A stretch of DNA of 64,000 bases from assembly GCA_002050365.1 (NCBI GenBank), contig MWYZ01000085.1:90016-154015 (forward strand), read 5' to 3'. Positions 8,820 through 17,739 of this stretch are shown here, in pieces (position 1 is the stretch's first letter; each line of letters begins with the position of its first letter). The stretch comes from Acidobacteria bacterium 28-1. Lineage in GTDB: Bacteria > Acidobacteriota > Blastocatellia > Pyrinomonadales > Pyrinomonadaceae. Below the pieces are notes generated by a model. That model had not been told where the DNA came from. It was given only the letters and a program-made list of their open reading frames with translations, and ran no database searches. The position numbers were made by a program, and so were the translations under genes.

Positions 8820-10322
8820 TTGAAAAGTGAAATAAAAAATACATTCGTTTTGGCTTTGGACATCGGCACGTCGAGCGTTCGCGCCGCGCTTTATGATTTT
8901 GCGGGAAACGTTCTGCCCGCAACGATGGTTAAACACGAGCGTCGGCTGACCCAAACCGATGACGGCGGCGCAGAGATTGACGCTCTCGAAGCATTCGCAC
9001 AAATCGAACGAGCGATTGACGACGTTCTAACAAAGTCAGAAAACCAAGCAGGCGAAATTTTGTATGTCGCGGCGGCGGCGTTTTGGCACACTTTGGTCGG
9101 CATTGACGAAAAAGGAAGACCGACGACGAAAGTTTTCGGTTGGGCAGACACGCGCAGCCGCCGGTATGTTTCCGTTTTGCGCGATGAATTTAATGAGTCG
9201 GCGATTCACAATCGCACGGGTTGCCGCTTTCATTCGAGTTACTGGACGGCGAAATTGTTGTGGTTGAAAGAAGAACAAAAACAGATTTTTAAGCAGACGG
9301 CAAAATGGCTTTCGTTTAGCGATTATATTGCGCTGAAACTTTTCGGCACAGCAAAAACAAGCGTTTCGATGGCATCGGGAACGGGAATTTTCGACATTCG
9401 CCGGAACGATTGGGATGAGAAACTACTCAAATTTTTAAAAATCAAATCGGAAAATCTGCCCGACATCGCGGCGGAAGATGCACAGACTTTTCAGCTAAAT
9501 GCAAAATACGCCAAGCGTTGGGCGAAACTGAAAAACGCCGAATGGTTTCCGGCAATCGGCGACGGCGCGGCAAACAACATCGGCGCGGGCTGCGTCGAAA
9601 AATCAAAAGCCGCGTTGATGATTGGAACTTCCGGCGCGATGCGCGTCGCTTATCAAGGCGATGCGCCAAAAAAAATTCCAAGCGGTTTGTGGTGTTACCG
9701 AATTGATAGACGGAAAATTTTAATCGGCGGCGCATTGTCCGACGGCGGCGGGCTTTACCAATGGCTGAAAGATAATTTTCGTCTGAAAAATGACGATGAC
9801 CAAACCGAAGCGGAAATCGAACGACGCAACGCGGACGGACACGGTTTGACATTTCTCCCGTTTCTGGCGGGCGAACGAAGCACCGGTTATCACGAATCGG
9901 CACACGGCGCAATTTTGGGTCTTCATTCTTCGACCGATACGATTGACATTACCCGCGCCGCGCTCGAAGCAGTCGCCTATCGTTTCGCAGAAATCTATGA
10001 CCAATTAAATGACATTTGCAAAATTCGTGAAATCATTGCTTCGGGCGGCGCACTGCGCGAATCGCCTGTTTGGACGCAAATCATTTGCGACGTCCTGGCG
10101 CAAAATATGTCTCTGCCGGACGTGCGCGAAGCCTCTTCACGCGGCGCGGTTCTGCTGGCGCTCGAGACAATTGGCAAAATAAAAAGCATTGATAATATTG
10201 CCACGCCGAAGGGTCGGGAATTTAAGTTTGATAAAAAGCGAAATGCGATTTACAAAAAAGCGCATGAGAGACACGAGAAATTTTATAAACTACTATATGC
10301 AAATGACGCTGACAAATTTTGA
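8820..10322 (+). CDS. FGGY-family carbohydrate kinase (gluconokinase-like)
   Basis: Phosphorylates a sugar or sugar acid using ATP. The N-terminal ATP-phosphate motif is LALDIGTSSVRAALYD. The FGGY domain continues with FGWADTRSRRYV, a MASGTGIFD segment, and the second nucleotide motif GASGGAL-like (IIASGGALRESPVWTQI). At 500 residues it fits the family. The sequence around residues 90-190 is closest to gluconate kinases of this family, but the substrate cannot be fixed from sequence. The start is a TTG at 8820 without an obvious ribosome-binding site; no ATG lies before the P-loop. The next gene starts inside its 3' end, suggesting cotranscription. Confidence 0.88.
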   Translation: MKSEIKNTFVLALDIGTSSVRAALYDFAGNVLPATMVKHERRLTQTDDGGAEIDALEAFAQIERAIDDVLTKSENQAGEILYVAAAAFWHTLVGIDEKGRPTTKVFGWADTRSRRYVSVLRDEFNESAIHNRTGCRFHSSYWTAKLLWLKEEQKQIFKQTAKWLSFSDYIALKLFGTAKTSVSMASGTGIFDIRRNDWDEKLLKFLKIKSENLPDIAAEDAQTFQLNAKYAKRWAKLKNAEWFPAIGDGAANNIGAGCVEKSKAALMIGTSGAMRVAYQGDAPKKIPSGLWCYRIDRRKILIGGALSDGGGLYQWLKDNFRLKNDDDQTEAEIERRNADGHGLTFLPFLAGERSTGYHESAHGAILGLHSSTDTIDITRAALEAVAYRFAEIYDQLNDICKIREIIASGGALRESPVWTQIICDVLAQNMSLPDVREASSRGAVLLALETIGKIKSIDNIATPKGREFKFDKKRNAIYKKAHERHEKFYKLLYANDADKF

Positions 10323-10749
10323 AAGCGATGTCGAACGGAAAATTGTTGAGCGCGGCTTGGATTATTACCGAAGCGGCGACGTTAAAAAACTCGAAAAAGT
10401 CAGCGAAAACGAGTTCAGCGCAGTGGTTTTCGGCAGCGAAAAATACGGCGTTTACGTCAAACTAAACGGCGAAGCGGTTGTCGAACACGATTGCAATTGC
10501 CCATACGATTGGGGCAACATTTGCAAACACAGAGTTGCCGTTTTCTACGCGATTCGCAGCGGAAATTTCAGCGACACGGGCGACAAGCTAAATTCTCTCC
10601 TTGAAAACTTACACAATTCGGCGTTGCGAAGATTCGTTTCAAACTTACTCAAAAAAGACCGCCGTTTCAGACAGGAATTTTTACGCGAGTTTGACGAAGA
10701 TTTTGAGGAAGATGACGAAGAAAACGAATTTGACGAGGATTATTATTAA
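10297..10749 (+). CDS. SWIM zinc-finger protein
   Basis: Starting at the ATG at 10297 the product is 150 residues, and an alternative ATG lies two codons later. The SWIM motif CNCPYDWGNICKH (CxC...CxH) lies near residue 60, after an N-terminal repeat-associated segment FESDVERKIVERGLDYY. The C-terminus is very acidic (FDEDFEEDDEENEFDEDYY). SWIM domains bind nucleic acid or protein and usually sit next to SNF2 helicases; none is present here. The reading frame overlaps the last 26 bases of the kinase gene, so the two are probably translationally coupled. Confidence 0.85.
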   Translation: MQMTLTNFESDVERKIVERGLDYYRSGDVKKLEKVSENEFSAVVFGSEKYGVYVKLNGEAVVEHDCNCPYDWGNICKHRVAVFYAIRSGNFSDTGDKLNSLLENLHNSALRRFVSNLLKKDRRFRQEFLREFDEDFEEDDEENEFDEDYY

Positions 10750-10755
10750 AAAGTT

Positions 10756-10815
10756 ATGAAACAAATAAATTTCACCGCGATTCTGATTTTTGCATTTTGT
10801 TTCGCGGCTTTCTAA
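10756..10815 (+). other. Tiny ORF encoding only a signal-peptide-like fragment
   Basis: An ATG right after the SWIM gene encodes 19 residues (MKQINFTAILIFAFCFAAF) and then stops. It looks like the start of a secreted protein whose remainder is lost. It may be a relic or chance. Confidence 0.3.
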
Positions 10816-10866
10816 AGCTACTTGTTTTGTCTGTTAAAAGAAAGGAGAAAAAAGAAAATTGATTTA

Positions 10867-10898
10867 GACCAACTTTGCATCAACACTATCGAAATTTG
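10867..10898 (+). repeat. Copy of the transketolase 5' coding segment upstream of the toxin-antitoxin pair
   Basis: The stretch beginning GACCAACTTTGCAT reappears at 11525-11557 inside the transketolase N-terminus with only three substitutions and one indel over about 33 bases. Translated here it gives DQLCINTI, as in transketolase. The two copies flank the MazEF-like module. Confidence 0.7.
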
Positions 10899-10918
10899 TT
10901 TTGTGTTAAAATTAAGTT

Positions 10919-11140
10919 ATGAAAACAATTGCAATAAAAGTCCCTAATGAGATTTTAGGCTTTCTTGGCTCGGTGTCGAAAGAGCAGGAAAAATTTGTCC
11001 TGGAGGCAATCAAGGAAAAAGTCAACCGTGAGAAAAAGCGTGATTTAAAGACGCTTCTCGTCGAAGGCTATCAAGCGACATCAGCGGAAGATTTGGAAAT
11101 TACGAAAGAATTTGAAACTGCCGATTTGGAAAATTTATGA
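10919..11140 (+). CDS. Antitoxin of a MazEF-like pair
   Basis: 73 residues. The N-terminus (MKTIAIKVPNEILGFLG) looks like a ribbon-helix-helix DNA-binding arm, followed by a charged, probably flexible C-terminus that would wrap the toxin. Its stop overlaps the toxin start (ATGA at 11137-11140), the usual arrangement. Antitoxins of this type repress their own promoter. Assignment depends largely on the adjacent toxin. Confidence 0.75.
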   Translation: MKTIAIKVPNEILGFLGSVSKEQEKFVLEAIKEKVNREKKRDLKTLLVEGYQATSAEDLEITKEFETADLENL

Positions 11141-11484
11141 GCCGAATCTTGAAAGGCGAAATCTATCTCGCTGATTTGAACCCGACTGTCGGCAGCGAAA
11201 TCGCAAAAACTCGTCCAGTGTTGATTGTTTCCAACGACATTAATAACCAATACCCCGCTACCGTCACAATCGTGCCGATAACTTCCACGACCGAAAAAAT
11301 TTATCCGTTTGAAGTTTTTCTGCTGAAAGGCGAAGGAAATCTGACAAGCGATTCAAAAGCCAAGGCAAATCAAATCAGAACAATTGATAAGTTGAGATTG
11401 AGAAAGCTGTTTGGCAAAATCAACGAAGAAACATTAAAGGAAATCGAAAAAGCAATTTTGATTCATCTTGAAATCGAAATCTAA
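11137..11484 (+). CDS. MazF/PemK-family endoribonuclease toxin
   Basis: 115 residues with the MazF/PemK signature: [21 protein letters not shown] near the N-terminus (the Arg-Pro step shapes the active site), VTIVPITST in the core and [13 protein letters not shown] with the catalytic-site threonine-aspartate region. Such toxins cut mRNA at short sequences when the antitoxin is degraded. It is coupled to the antitoxin by a 4-base overlap. It lies only 10 bases before the transketolase ATG, so the pair may drive or share transcription of that gene. Confidence 0.92.
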   Translation: MSRILKGEIYLADLNPTVGSEIAKTRPVLIVSNDINNQYPATVTIVPITSTTEKIYPFEVFLLKGEGNLTSDSKAKANQIRTIDKLRLRKLFGKINEETLKEIEKAILIHLEIEI

Positions 11485-11494
11485 ACTTATAAAT

Positions 11495-13519
11495 ATGACT
11501 GCGCCAAAAACACAACAAAATATTGACCAACTTTGCATTAACACCATCCGAACTTTGTCTTTAGACGCTGTGCAGAAAGCCGAATCGGGACATCCGGGCT
11601 TGCCGCTTGGAATGGCTCCGACGGCTTATGTTCTGTGGACGAAGTTTATGCGCTACAACCCGAAAAATCCGAAGTGGTTTAACCGCGATAGATTTTTATT
11701 GAGTGCCGGACACGGATCGATGCTGCTGTATTCGCTGCTCCATTTGACGGGTTATGATTTGCCGATAAGCGAACTGAAACGCTTTCGCCAACTTCATTCG
11801 GAAACGCCCGGACATCCCGAAAATTTTATGACCAAAGGCGTGGAAATCACGACCGGACCGCTTGGGCAAGGTTTTGCTAACGGCGTGGGAATGGCAATGG
11901 CGCAAGAACATCTGGCGGCGAAATTTAATCAAAAAGGCTTTCCGATTATTGACCATCACATATACTGCATCTGCTCAGACGGCGATCTGATGGAAGGCGT
12001 GTCTTATGAATCAGCATCGCTCGCGGGACATCTCAAACTCAAAAATCTGATTTATTTCTACGACGACAACAGTATTACGATTGACGGCTCGACCGATTTG
12101 GCTTTTAGCGAAGATGTTACCAAGCGGTTTGAATCGTGCGGCTGGCACGTTTTAGTCGTTGATGATGGCAACGATTTGAAGGCAATCGAAAAAGCGATTA
12201 AAGACGCGCACCGAATCAAAGACAAGCCGAAATTGATTCGCGTGAAAACAATTATCGGCTTCGGAATGCCGAAAGCGGGAACGTCGAAAGCGCACTCGGA
12301 CGCGCCCGGAGAAGAAGCCGTCAAAGAAACAAAACGCAATCTCGGCTGGGATGAAAACAAACATTTTTACGTCCCGAAGGAAGCGTCAGCGCATTTTAGA
12401 GAAGCGATAAAACGTGGTGCAAAACTAGAAAAAGATTGGGAAGCGTTGGTTGTAAAATACGAGAAAACACACGGTGATTTGGGCAAGACTTTGCAGGAAA
12501 CCCGAAAGAATAAACTGCCCGCTGGCTGGGAAAAATCTCTGCCGAAATTCGATGATGTTGAGGCAAAAGCGACCCGCGCTTATTCGGGCGAAGTCATCAA
12601 CGCGATTGCCGACGCTGTGCCGCAACTTATCGGCGGCTCTGCCGACCTCGCGCCGTCGAACAACACGACGATAAAAAACTCACACGATTTCGAGGCTGGA
12701 AAATATGACGGGCGCAACATTCATTTCGGCATCCGCGAACACGCGATGGGCGCGACGATGAACGGAATGTCTCTTTACGGCAGCGTGATTCCGTTCGGCG
12801 GTACGTTTCAGACTTTCAGCGATTATATGCGCCCTGCGATTCGTCTCGCTGCATTGTCGGGTGTGCAGACGATTTTCGTATTCACGCACGATTCAATCGG
12901 TCTCGGCGAAGACGGTCCGACGCACCAATCAGTCGAACACCTCGCCGCGCTCCGCGCCATTCCAAAACTCGCCGTCATTCGCCCGTGTGACGCGCACGAA
13001 ACTCGCGAAGCGTGGCGGGCGGCTCTTGAAAGAGACAACGCGCCGACAGCTTTTGCATTTTCGCGCCAAAAAGTCGCTTTAATTGACCGCAAAAAATTCG
13101 CCGACGCCAAAGGCTTGCACAAAGGCGCATACATTCTAGCCGAAGCCGAAGACAAACAAGGCAAAGCGTCCACGCCGAAATTGATTATTGTTGCGACCGG
13201 CTCGGAAGTTGGTCTTGCAATGCAGGCGCGCGAACAATTAAACGCCAGCGGAATGCCGACGCGCGTCGTTTCGATGCCGTGCTGGGAATTTTTCGACGAG
13301 CAAACCACGAAATACAAAGAATCCGTCTTTCCCTCAAGCGTCAAAGCGCGCCTGGCAATCGAAGCGGGCGTATCCCTAGGCTGGTCAAAATATGTCGGCG
13401 ACGCAGGCGATACGCTGACAGTTGACCGCTTCGGCGCAAGCGCGCCTGGCGAAGATGTTTTCAAAGAGTTCGGTTTTACGGTTGAGAATGTCGTCAAGAA
13501 AGCGAAAAAGTTGGTTTGA
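11495..13519 (+). CDS. tkt: Transketolase
   Basis: Thiamine-diphosphate enzyme moving two-carbon units in the pentose phosphate pathway. The ATG at 11495 ([14 protein letters not shown]) is preferred over an upstream TTG. Visible motifs are the N-terminal [14 protein letters not shown], the ThDP/metal-binding [29 protein letters not shown] and [14 protein letters not shown] in the pyrimidine domain, and the C-terminal domain with [10 protein letters not shown]. The 674-residue length is typical. The ThDP motif reads SDGD where GDG is usual, a conservative change. The bases encoding its first codons occur a second time at 10867. Confidence 0.96.
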   Translation: MTAPKTQQNIDQLCINTIRTLSLDAVQKAESGHPGLPLGMAPTAYVLWTKFMRYNPKNPKWFNRDRFLLSAGHGSMLLYSLLHLTGYDLPISELKRFRQLHSETPGHPENFMTKGVEITTGPLGQGFANGVGMAMAQEHLAAKFNQKGFPIIDHHIYCICSDGDLMEGVSYESASLAGHLKLKNLIYFYDDNSITIDGSTDLAFSEDVTKRFESCGWHVLVVDDGNDLKAIEKAIKDAHRIKDKPKLIRVKTIIGFGMPKAGTSKAHSDAPGEEAVKETKRNLGWDENKHFYVPKEASAHFREAIKRGAKLEKDWEALVVKYEKTHGDLGKTLQETRKNKLPAGWEKSLPKFDDVEAKATRAYSGEVINAIADAVPQLIGGSADLAPSNNTTIKNSHDFEAGKYDGRNIHFGIREHAMGATMNGMSLYGSVIPFGGTFQTFSDYMRPAIRLAALSGVQTIFVFTHDSIGLGEDGPTHQSVEHLAALRAIPKLAVIRPCDAHETREAWRAALERDNAPTAFAFSRQKVALIDRKKFADAKGLHKGAYILAEAEDKQGKASTPKLIIVATGSEVGLAMQAREQLNASGMPTRVVSMPCWEFFDEQTTKYKESVFPSSVKARLAIEAGVSLGWSKYVGDAGDTLTVDRFGASAPGEDVFKEFGFTVENVVKKAKKLV

Positions 13520-13551
13520 TTTTGTGGTAAAATCACGATTGAGGTGAAGTT

Positions 13552-13794
13552 ATGCAAACCGATGTTGCCGAAGCAATTTTTGATATTGTAAAAGTCTTGC
13601 CGAAAACCCAACAGGAGAAAGTTTTAGATTTTGTCAGCGAATTACAGGCTGAAGAAGAAACGAGTTTGGAATTTCTTTTTCGGAAAATCGAAGAACGCGG
13701 TCAAAACATTCCCGACGAAGTTTGGGAAGAAATTCCGTCCGACGGTTCAATCAATCACGACCATTATCTTTACGGTGCGAAAAAACGGAAATGA
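13552..13794 (+). CDS. Antitoxin-like protein paired with the PIN-domain toxin
   Basis: 80 residues, helical and acidic: VLPKTQQEKVLDFVSELQ followed by ETSLEFLFRKIEERGQNIP. The first half resembles DUF2281/VapB-like antitoxin sequences. Its stop overlaps the next ATG (13791-13794), as in VapBC operons. GAGGTGAAG precedes the ATG. Confidence 0.72.
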   Translation: MQTDVAEAIFDIVKVLPKTQQEKVLDFVSELQAEEETSLEFLFRKIEERGQNIPDEVWEEIPSDGSINHDHYLYGAKKRK

Positions 13795-14198
13795 AAATCA
13801 TTTTTGTTGACACGCACTATTTGATTGCAATTATTAATCGGCTTGACCAATGGCATCAATCCGCAGTTTTGGTTATCAGCAAACTCGGCAAGGCTAAATT
13901 AGTTGTAACGGAAAGCGTTTTCGTCGAAACGCTCAACTACTTCGCGGAATTTCGCCACGAAGCGAAACAACATGCCGCCGAAACGATTGAAAGTTTTTCC
14001 GCAAATATCAACGTCGAAGTCATCGAACAAACATCAGAACTCTTTCGTGAAGGAATGAAACTTTATAAATCGCGCCTCGACAAAGGCTACAGTTTAACCG
14101 ATTGCATTTCGATAAACGTCTGCCGCGAACTCAGCATCACGGAAATTCTCACGCACGACCATCATTTTGAGCAGGAAGGTTTTAAAATTTTGTTGTAA
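13791..14198 (+). CDS. VapC-like PIN-domain ribonuclease toxin
   Basis: 135 residues from the ATG at 13791. The PIN fold's acidic residues are in place: Asp in IFVDTHYLIAI, Glu in VVTESVFVETLNYF, Asp in YSLTDCISI and a late Asp in ILTHDHHFEQEGF. PIN toxins cut tRNA or rRNA when freed from their antitoxin. It is translationally coupled to the upstream small gene. It is the second toxin-antitoxin pair, one on each side of transketolase. Confidence 0.9.
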   Translation: MKIIFVDTHYLIAIINRLDQWHQSAVLVISKLGKAKLVVTESVFVETLNYFAEFRHEAKQHAAETIESFSANINVEVIEQTSELFREGMKLYKSRLDKGYSLTDCISINVCRELSITEILTHDHHFEQEGFKILL

Positions 14199-14216
14199 AT
14201 TTTTGAGGAAAACAAT

Positions 14217-14825
14217 TTAGTGCTGAATTCTTAGCGAAGGTGAATAATCGTCTTTTATAACATCATCTTCAATGACAAAAGTTTCTGAAATAATTGCTGT
14301 GTTCCAAGCGTTGCCGCTGCTGACATCTCTAAAAACTAGGAATCTTGCTTGGTCGCCTTTTCTAAACGTATCTCTTGCGCCTGTCGCTTCCGGGCTGACA
14401 ACTTGAATAGACTCAATCGGTAAAATCCATTTTGAAACTATGTGATTTCCGCCACCGTGTGTCAGCATCGGCTGGCAGTATTCTTCTGATTCAATTGCAA
14501 AAATTGTTTCCCAAGAATTTGCTGAAGAATTCCATTTTTGCAAACCGTAAGGATAATCAGTTTCATCACTAAGCGTGTCACTGACGTAATCGCATGCGAC
14601 GAACTTTACAGGCAAAATAGAAAAGTTTGTAAATTGTCCTGAATACATTTGGGTTTGTCCTGGAATTCCGATATAACCGTATTCGCTTTTTACATCAATG
14701 TGAAATCCGTATGAAAAATAATGTCCGTAATTGTAATGATGGATTTGCTCTATTGGTATAAGAAGACAAAGAAATATTATTAAGCTGACAAAAATCAATC
14801 TTGCTTTTTTAGAAAACTTTTTCAT
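14217..14825 (-). CDS. Hypothetical exported protein
   Basis: 202 residues, not recognised. It opens with a basic and then hydrophobic segment (KKARLIFVSLIIFLCLLIPI), so it is exported or anchored by one helix. The rest is aromatic and beta-rich, with paired cysteines (ACDYVSD and EEYCQPM). It is convergent with the PIN toxin gene and more A+T-rich than its neighbours. Confidence 0.6.
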   Translation of the reverse strand: MKKFSKKARLIFVSLIIFLCLLIPIEQIHHYNYGHYFSYGFHIDVKSEYGYIGIPGQTQMYSGQFTNFSILPVKFVACDYVSDTLSDETDYPYGLQKWNSSANSWETIFAIESEEYCQPMLTHGGGNHIVSKWILPIESIQVVSPEATGARDTFRKGDQARFLVFRDVSSGNAWNTAIISETFVIEDDVIKDDYSPSLRIQH

Positions 14826-14888
14826 AATTAGATTATTGTCTGAAAGTTATCATTTTATTCGATAAAAAAGAAGATTAAACTGAACATT

Positions 14889-15386
14889 ATGACGACAAAA
14901 GAAATTCTACTTGAACAATTTACTGCTTGTTACGACGAAAACGGTTGGTTTGTCGCGCTGAAAAATGCGGTGAATAATCTAACGGCTGAACAGGCGATTT
15001 GGAAAACGGAAAATCTCGATAATTCGATTTGGGGGATTTTGAGCCATCTGAATTTTTATAACGAAGCATATTTAAAGCGTTTCAAAGGCATAACGGTTGA
15101 TTATTCAGACACCGAAAACAGCGAGACTTTTGCTCGTACGGACACGGTTTCGGAGGAGGCGTGGCAGGCGGAAATTGAAAAGTTTGATTCGATAATGACC
15201 GAATGGCGAAGTTTGCTTGAAGCCGCTGAAAGCGGCAAATTTGACGAAGCGGTTTCCGCAACAAACCGATCGGCTTGGAGTTCGTTAATCGCACACGCCA
15301 ACGCTCACAACGCGCATCACGGCGGGCAAATCGTCGTCTTGAGAAAACTGCAAGGAAGTTGGGATACTAAAGAAGGCGTTTCTTAA
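14889..15386 (+). CDS. DinB-family protein
   Basis: 165 residues of four-helix DinB/YfiT type. The putative metal-binding histidines are visible in ILSHLNFYNEAY and in AHANAHNAHHGGQIV. These proteins are metal-dependent; some are thiol transferases, many are uncharacterised. It ends 15 bases from the convergent selenoprotein gene, which may be coincidental. Confidence 0.85.
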   Translation: MTTKEILLEQFTACYDENGWFVALKNAVNNLTAEQAIWKTENLDNSIWGILSHLNFYNEAYLKRFKGITVDYSDTENSETFARTDTVSEEAWQAEIEKFDSIMTEWRSLLEAAESGKFDEAVSATNRSAWSSLIAHANAHNAHHGGQIVVLRKLQGSWDTKEGVS

Positions 15387-15401
15387 TTTAAATCAACAAA
15401 T

Positions 15402-15998
15402 TTAGATTGCTCCGGCTCGTTCGACCAACATTTTGAGATTTTCAAAAGGCTGAACGCCGCTCAATGCAAATTTTCGATTCGCCACAAACGCCGGAACGCC
15501 GCTCAATCCTAATTTTTCAGCTTCGCGTTCGTCTGTGATGATGCTCTTTTCAAATTCTCTGCTTTCGAGCGCACGGCGTAAGGAATCAATTTCCAAATCT
15601 AATTTTGAAGCGAGAGAAACCAGGACTTCTATTTCACCGACGTTTTCGCCGCGTTCAAAAAAGGCGCGGAAAATCGCGGCGTTCATCGCTTCAAATTTCC
15701 CCTGCGTTCGCGTCCAGTGCGCCGCTTCGTGCGCGAGGCGCGAGCGCGGTTGGAGGGGCGGAAGTTTCATCGTGATGCCCATATTTTTCGCCATCGGATA
15801 AACCGAACTGTTCCAGACGCGCAGGAGATATTCACCGTCGGGCGGCAACGTCGGAACAGGGTCAGGGCGTAGTTCAAATGTCCGCCAGATGATTTCGATG
15901 TTCGATTCCGAATTGACCAATTCGGTTACGGCAGGTTCTGCCAGCCAGCAGAACGGTCAGACGTAATCCGAAAAAATTTCGATGGTTACTTTTTCCAT
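15402..15998 (-). CDS. DsbA/FrnE-family thiol oxidoreductase, selenoprotein (Sec at codon 14, in-frame TGA)
   Basis: The conserved frame runs through one TGA (complement of 15957-15959). Upstream of it, an ATG at 15998 is preceded by AAGGAG at ideal spacing. The first residues are MEKVTIEIFSDYV, then TGA, then PFCW. FrnE-type DsbA proteins have DxVCPWCY here, so the TGA replaces the first active-site cysteine and gives U14-P-F-C17. Beyond it the fold continues normally: LRPDPVPTLPPDGEYL, HEAAHWTRTQGKFEAMNAAIF, and the cis-proline-type GVSGVPAFV-like segment (GLSGVPAFVANRKFALSGVQP). The full length is 198 residues, normal for the family. A start after the TGA (TTG at 15920) would delete the active site and has no ribosome-binding site. 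selB lies 9 kb away. It probably works in redox or disulfide chemistry in the cytoplasm, since no signal peptide is seen. Confidence 0.88.
15935..15954 (-). promoter_or_regulatory. Candidate bacterial SECIS hairpin for the selenoprotein
   Basis: Directly after the TGA the mRNA can form a perfect 7-bp stem, GUUCUGC with GCAGAAC, capped by the six-base loop UGGCUG, which has G residues early in the loop. Known bacterial SECIS loops lie about 16-37 bases after the UGA; this one lies 10-15 after. A second, overlapping stem (GGCAG with CUGCC, loop AAC) would place the loop at +20. Which one SelB would use cannot be decided by eye. Confidence 0.55.
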
Positions 15999-16070
15999 AC
16001 TTCTCCTTTTTCGCTCATTTACCATTTATTTTATCTAAATGCAATCAAATCTTTTGTCGTGTGTCAGACA

Positions 16071-17282
16071 TTAATTTATACTTTCGTGCAACCGGCGAAT
16101 TGCTTTTCGCAATTTGCCGACCGTATCTTTTTCGGGCGGCGTGTCGGCGGGCAAAAGGATGTTTGTATTAAAAACGAGAATCGAAGCCGTGCGTTTTTTC
16201 GGGTTAAATTCGATGTAGCTGATAAATCCGTTTTGGTCGCCGCCGTGTCCGAAAAATGTTTCGCCGCCGCGCCGGTCGAGAAAGAAAATCAAACCGATGT
16301 CGGTTGTAAATCCCGCATTTCCGTTTGCGTCCAGCGGCGCGGAGATTGTCGGCTGAAACATTTCTTCGAGCGACGAACGTTTTAAAACGCCGTCGTAAAT
16401 TTCCTTTTTGCTCGCGTCACCGATAAGAAAATTCAGATATTTAATCATATCCGGCAGCGGCGAGTTCAAACCGCTGTTTGAAACCGTGATGCCGGAATTT
16501 GCGTCGAAACGTCCGGTCGTTCGTTTGCCATTTTCGATGTAATAGCTATGTGAACGATATTTTAGAAGATGATAAGGTGTTGTGTCGAAATAGCTGCGAT
16601 ACATTTCGAGCGGCTTTAAAATATTCTTGTCAACATAAACTTCATAATCGTCGAGCGTCAGACGCTCGATAATTTGTCCGAGAAAAACAATTCCCAAGTT
16701 TGAATAACTGAACTTGCTGCCCGGCTTAAACAGAATCTCCGTGAATGGAAGCATTGCTTCAACTTGCGAATATTTCTGTGGTTCAAACGGTTGCCAGTCT
16801 TTGCCGTTTTTGTATGGAAATGTACTTCCGCGAAAACCCGCCGAGTGATTCATCAATTGCCGAATCGTGATTTCGCTCATTTTCCCGAAAGGATTGTGAA
16901 CCGCTTCGAGTTCGGGCAGATATTTCACAATCGGGTCGTCGAGGTTCAGCAAACCGCGGTCGCGCATCTGCATAATTGCAATGCCGGTAAAAGGTTTCGT
17001 GTTCGATGCCCAATGATAAATTGTGTTTTCATTAACCGCTTGATTTTTTTCGAGATTCGCCGCGCCGTGATATTCCTGCGCGAGAATTTTGTTATCTTTG
17101 AGAAAAACAAAACTGCTTCCGACGATTTCCGATTGCGTCAACTCCTGTTCATAAAGGGCTTTAAATTTTTTATAAGTCTCATCGAAATCGTCGTTTTTTG
17201 AAATATTTTGCGCGTTCATCGCCGTTAAGAATAGTTCGAAAAAAATTATAATTGAAAAAATCAGGCAGTTTCTTATTTTCAT
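16071..17282 (-). CDS. Secreted beta-lactamase-family serine hydrolase
   Basis: 403 residues with a signal peptide (ISIIIFFELFLTAMNAQ-like start, MKIRNCLIFSIIIFFELF). Class C/DD-peptidase motifs are present: S93-N-T-K96 in HWASNTKPFTG, YSN in KFSYSNLGIVFLG, and a late HGG in FFGHGGDQNGF. The family includes D-Ala-D-Ala peptidases, esterases and beta-lactamases; the substrate is not predictable. The linking LMNHSAGFRG segment is typical of the esterase/peptidase branch. It stands alone, with the next gene divergent. Confidence 0.9.
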   Translation of the reverse strand: MKIRNCLIFSIIIFFELFLTAMNAQNISKNDDFDETYKKFKALYEQELTQSEIVGSSFVFLKDNKILAQEYHGAANLEKNQAVNENTIYHWASNTKPFTGIAIMQMRDRGLLNLDDPIVKYLPELEAVHNPFGKMSEITIRQLMNHSAGFRGSTFPYKNGKDWQPFEPQKYSQVEAMLPFTEILFKPGSKFSYSNLGIVFLGQIIERLTLDDYEVYVDKNILKPLEMYRSYFDTTPYHLLKYRSHSYYIENGKRTTGRFDANSGITVSNSGLNSPLPDMIKYLNFLIGDASKKEIYDGVLKRSSLEEMFQPTISAPLDANGNAGFTTDIGLIFFLDRRGGETFFGHGGDQNGFISYIEFNPKKRTASILVFNTNILLPADTPPEKDTVGKLRKAIRRLHESIN

Positions 17283-17340
17283 AAAATTTATTCTAGCTTA
17301 AAATGCTTCTGAAAACAGCAACCAAATTTAACCGCAACAT

Positions 17341-17739
17341 ATGTCATACGCGCATCTGATTTTCGGCGTTATTGTCTTTATCATTTTTTTGATAACGGGA
17401 AAATTTATGCGCCTGGATTTTCCCGACAAGGAAATTATTCCGCAAGATTTCAGATTGCTGATGCGCTCGCGGCATATTTACATTTTGTTTTCGAGCTTTA
17501 TCCACATTCTGCTCGGAGTTTATTTACAAGTCGAAACGCGGATTTGGCGAAAAACGCTGCAACTGTTCGGCTCAACATTATTGATAGCGGGAAGCATTCT
17601 CTTAATTTGGGCGTTTGTTTATGAAACTTACACGACGAAGACGTTTTCCGAAGCGAGCCGTTGGGGGATTTATTTGAGTTTGGGCGGGACGATTTTGCAT
17701 CTCGTCGGCGGATTTAAAGTGAAAAAGGGAAAAAGTTGA
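17341..17739 (+). CDS. Hypothetical four-helix membrane protein
   Basis: 132 residues with four hydrophobic spans (about 5-22, 47-65, 75-95, 105-122). No family recognised. The C-terminal tail KVKKGKS and the stop codon are encoded by the start of the A/G-rich repeat at 17715-17777, so the original end may have been altered. Divergent from the serine hydrolase gene. Confidence 0.65.
   Translation: MSYAHLIFGVIVFIIFLITGKFMRLDFPDKEIIPQDFRLLMRSRHIYILFSSFIHILLGVYLQVETRIWRKTLQLFGSTLLIAGSILLIWAFVYETYTTKTFSEASRWGIYLSLGGTILHLVGGFKVKKGKS

Noticed and set aside
12823..13611. 262-residue minus-strand frame
   Set aside because: Shadow of transketolase.
15402..15920. Shorter DsbA-like gene starting at TTG 15920
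   Set aside because: It lacks the active site and a ribosome-binding site; the conserved frame continues upstream through the TGA to an ATG with AAGGAG.
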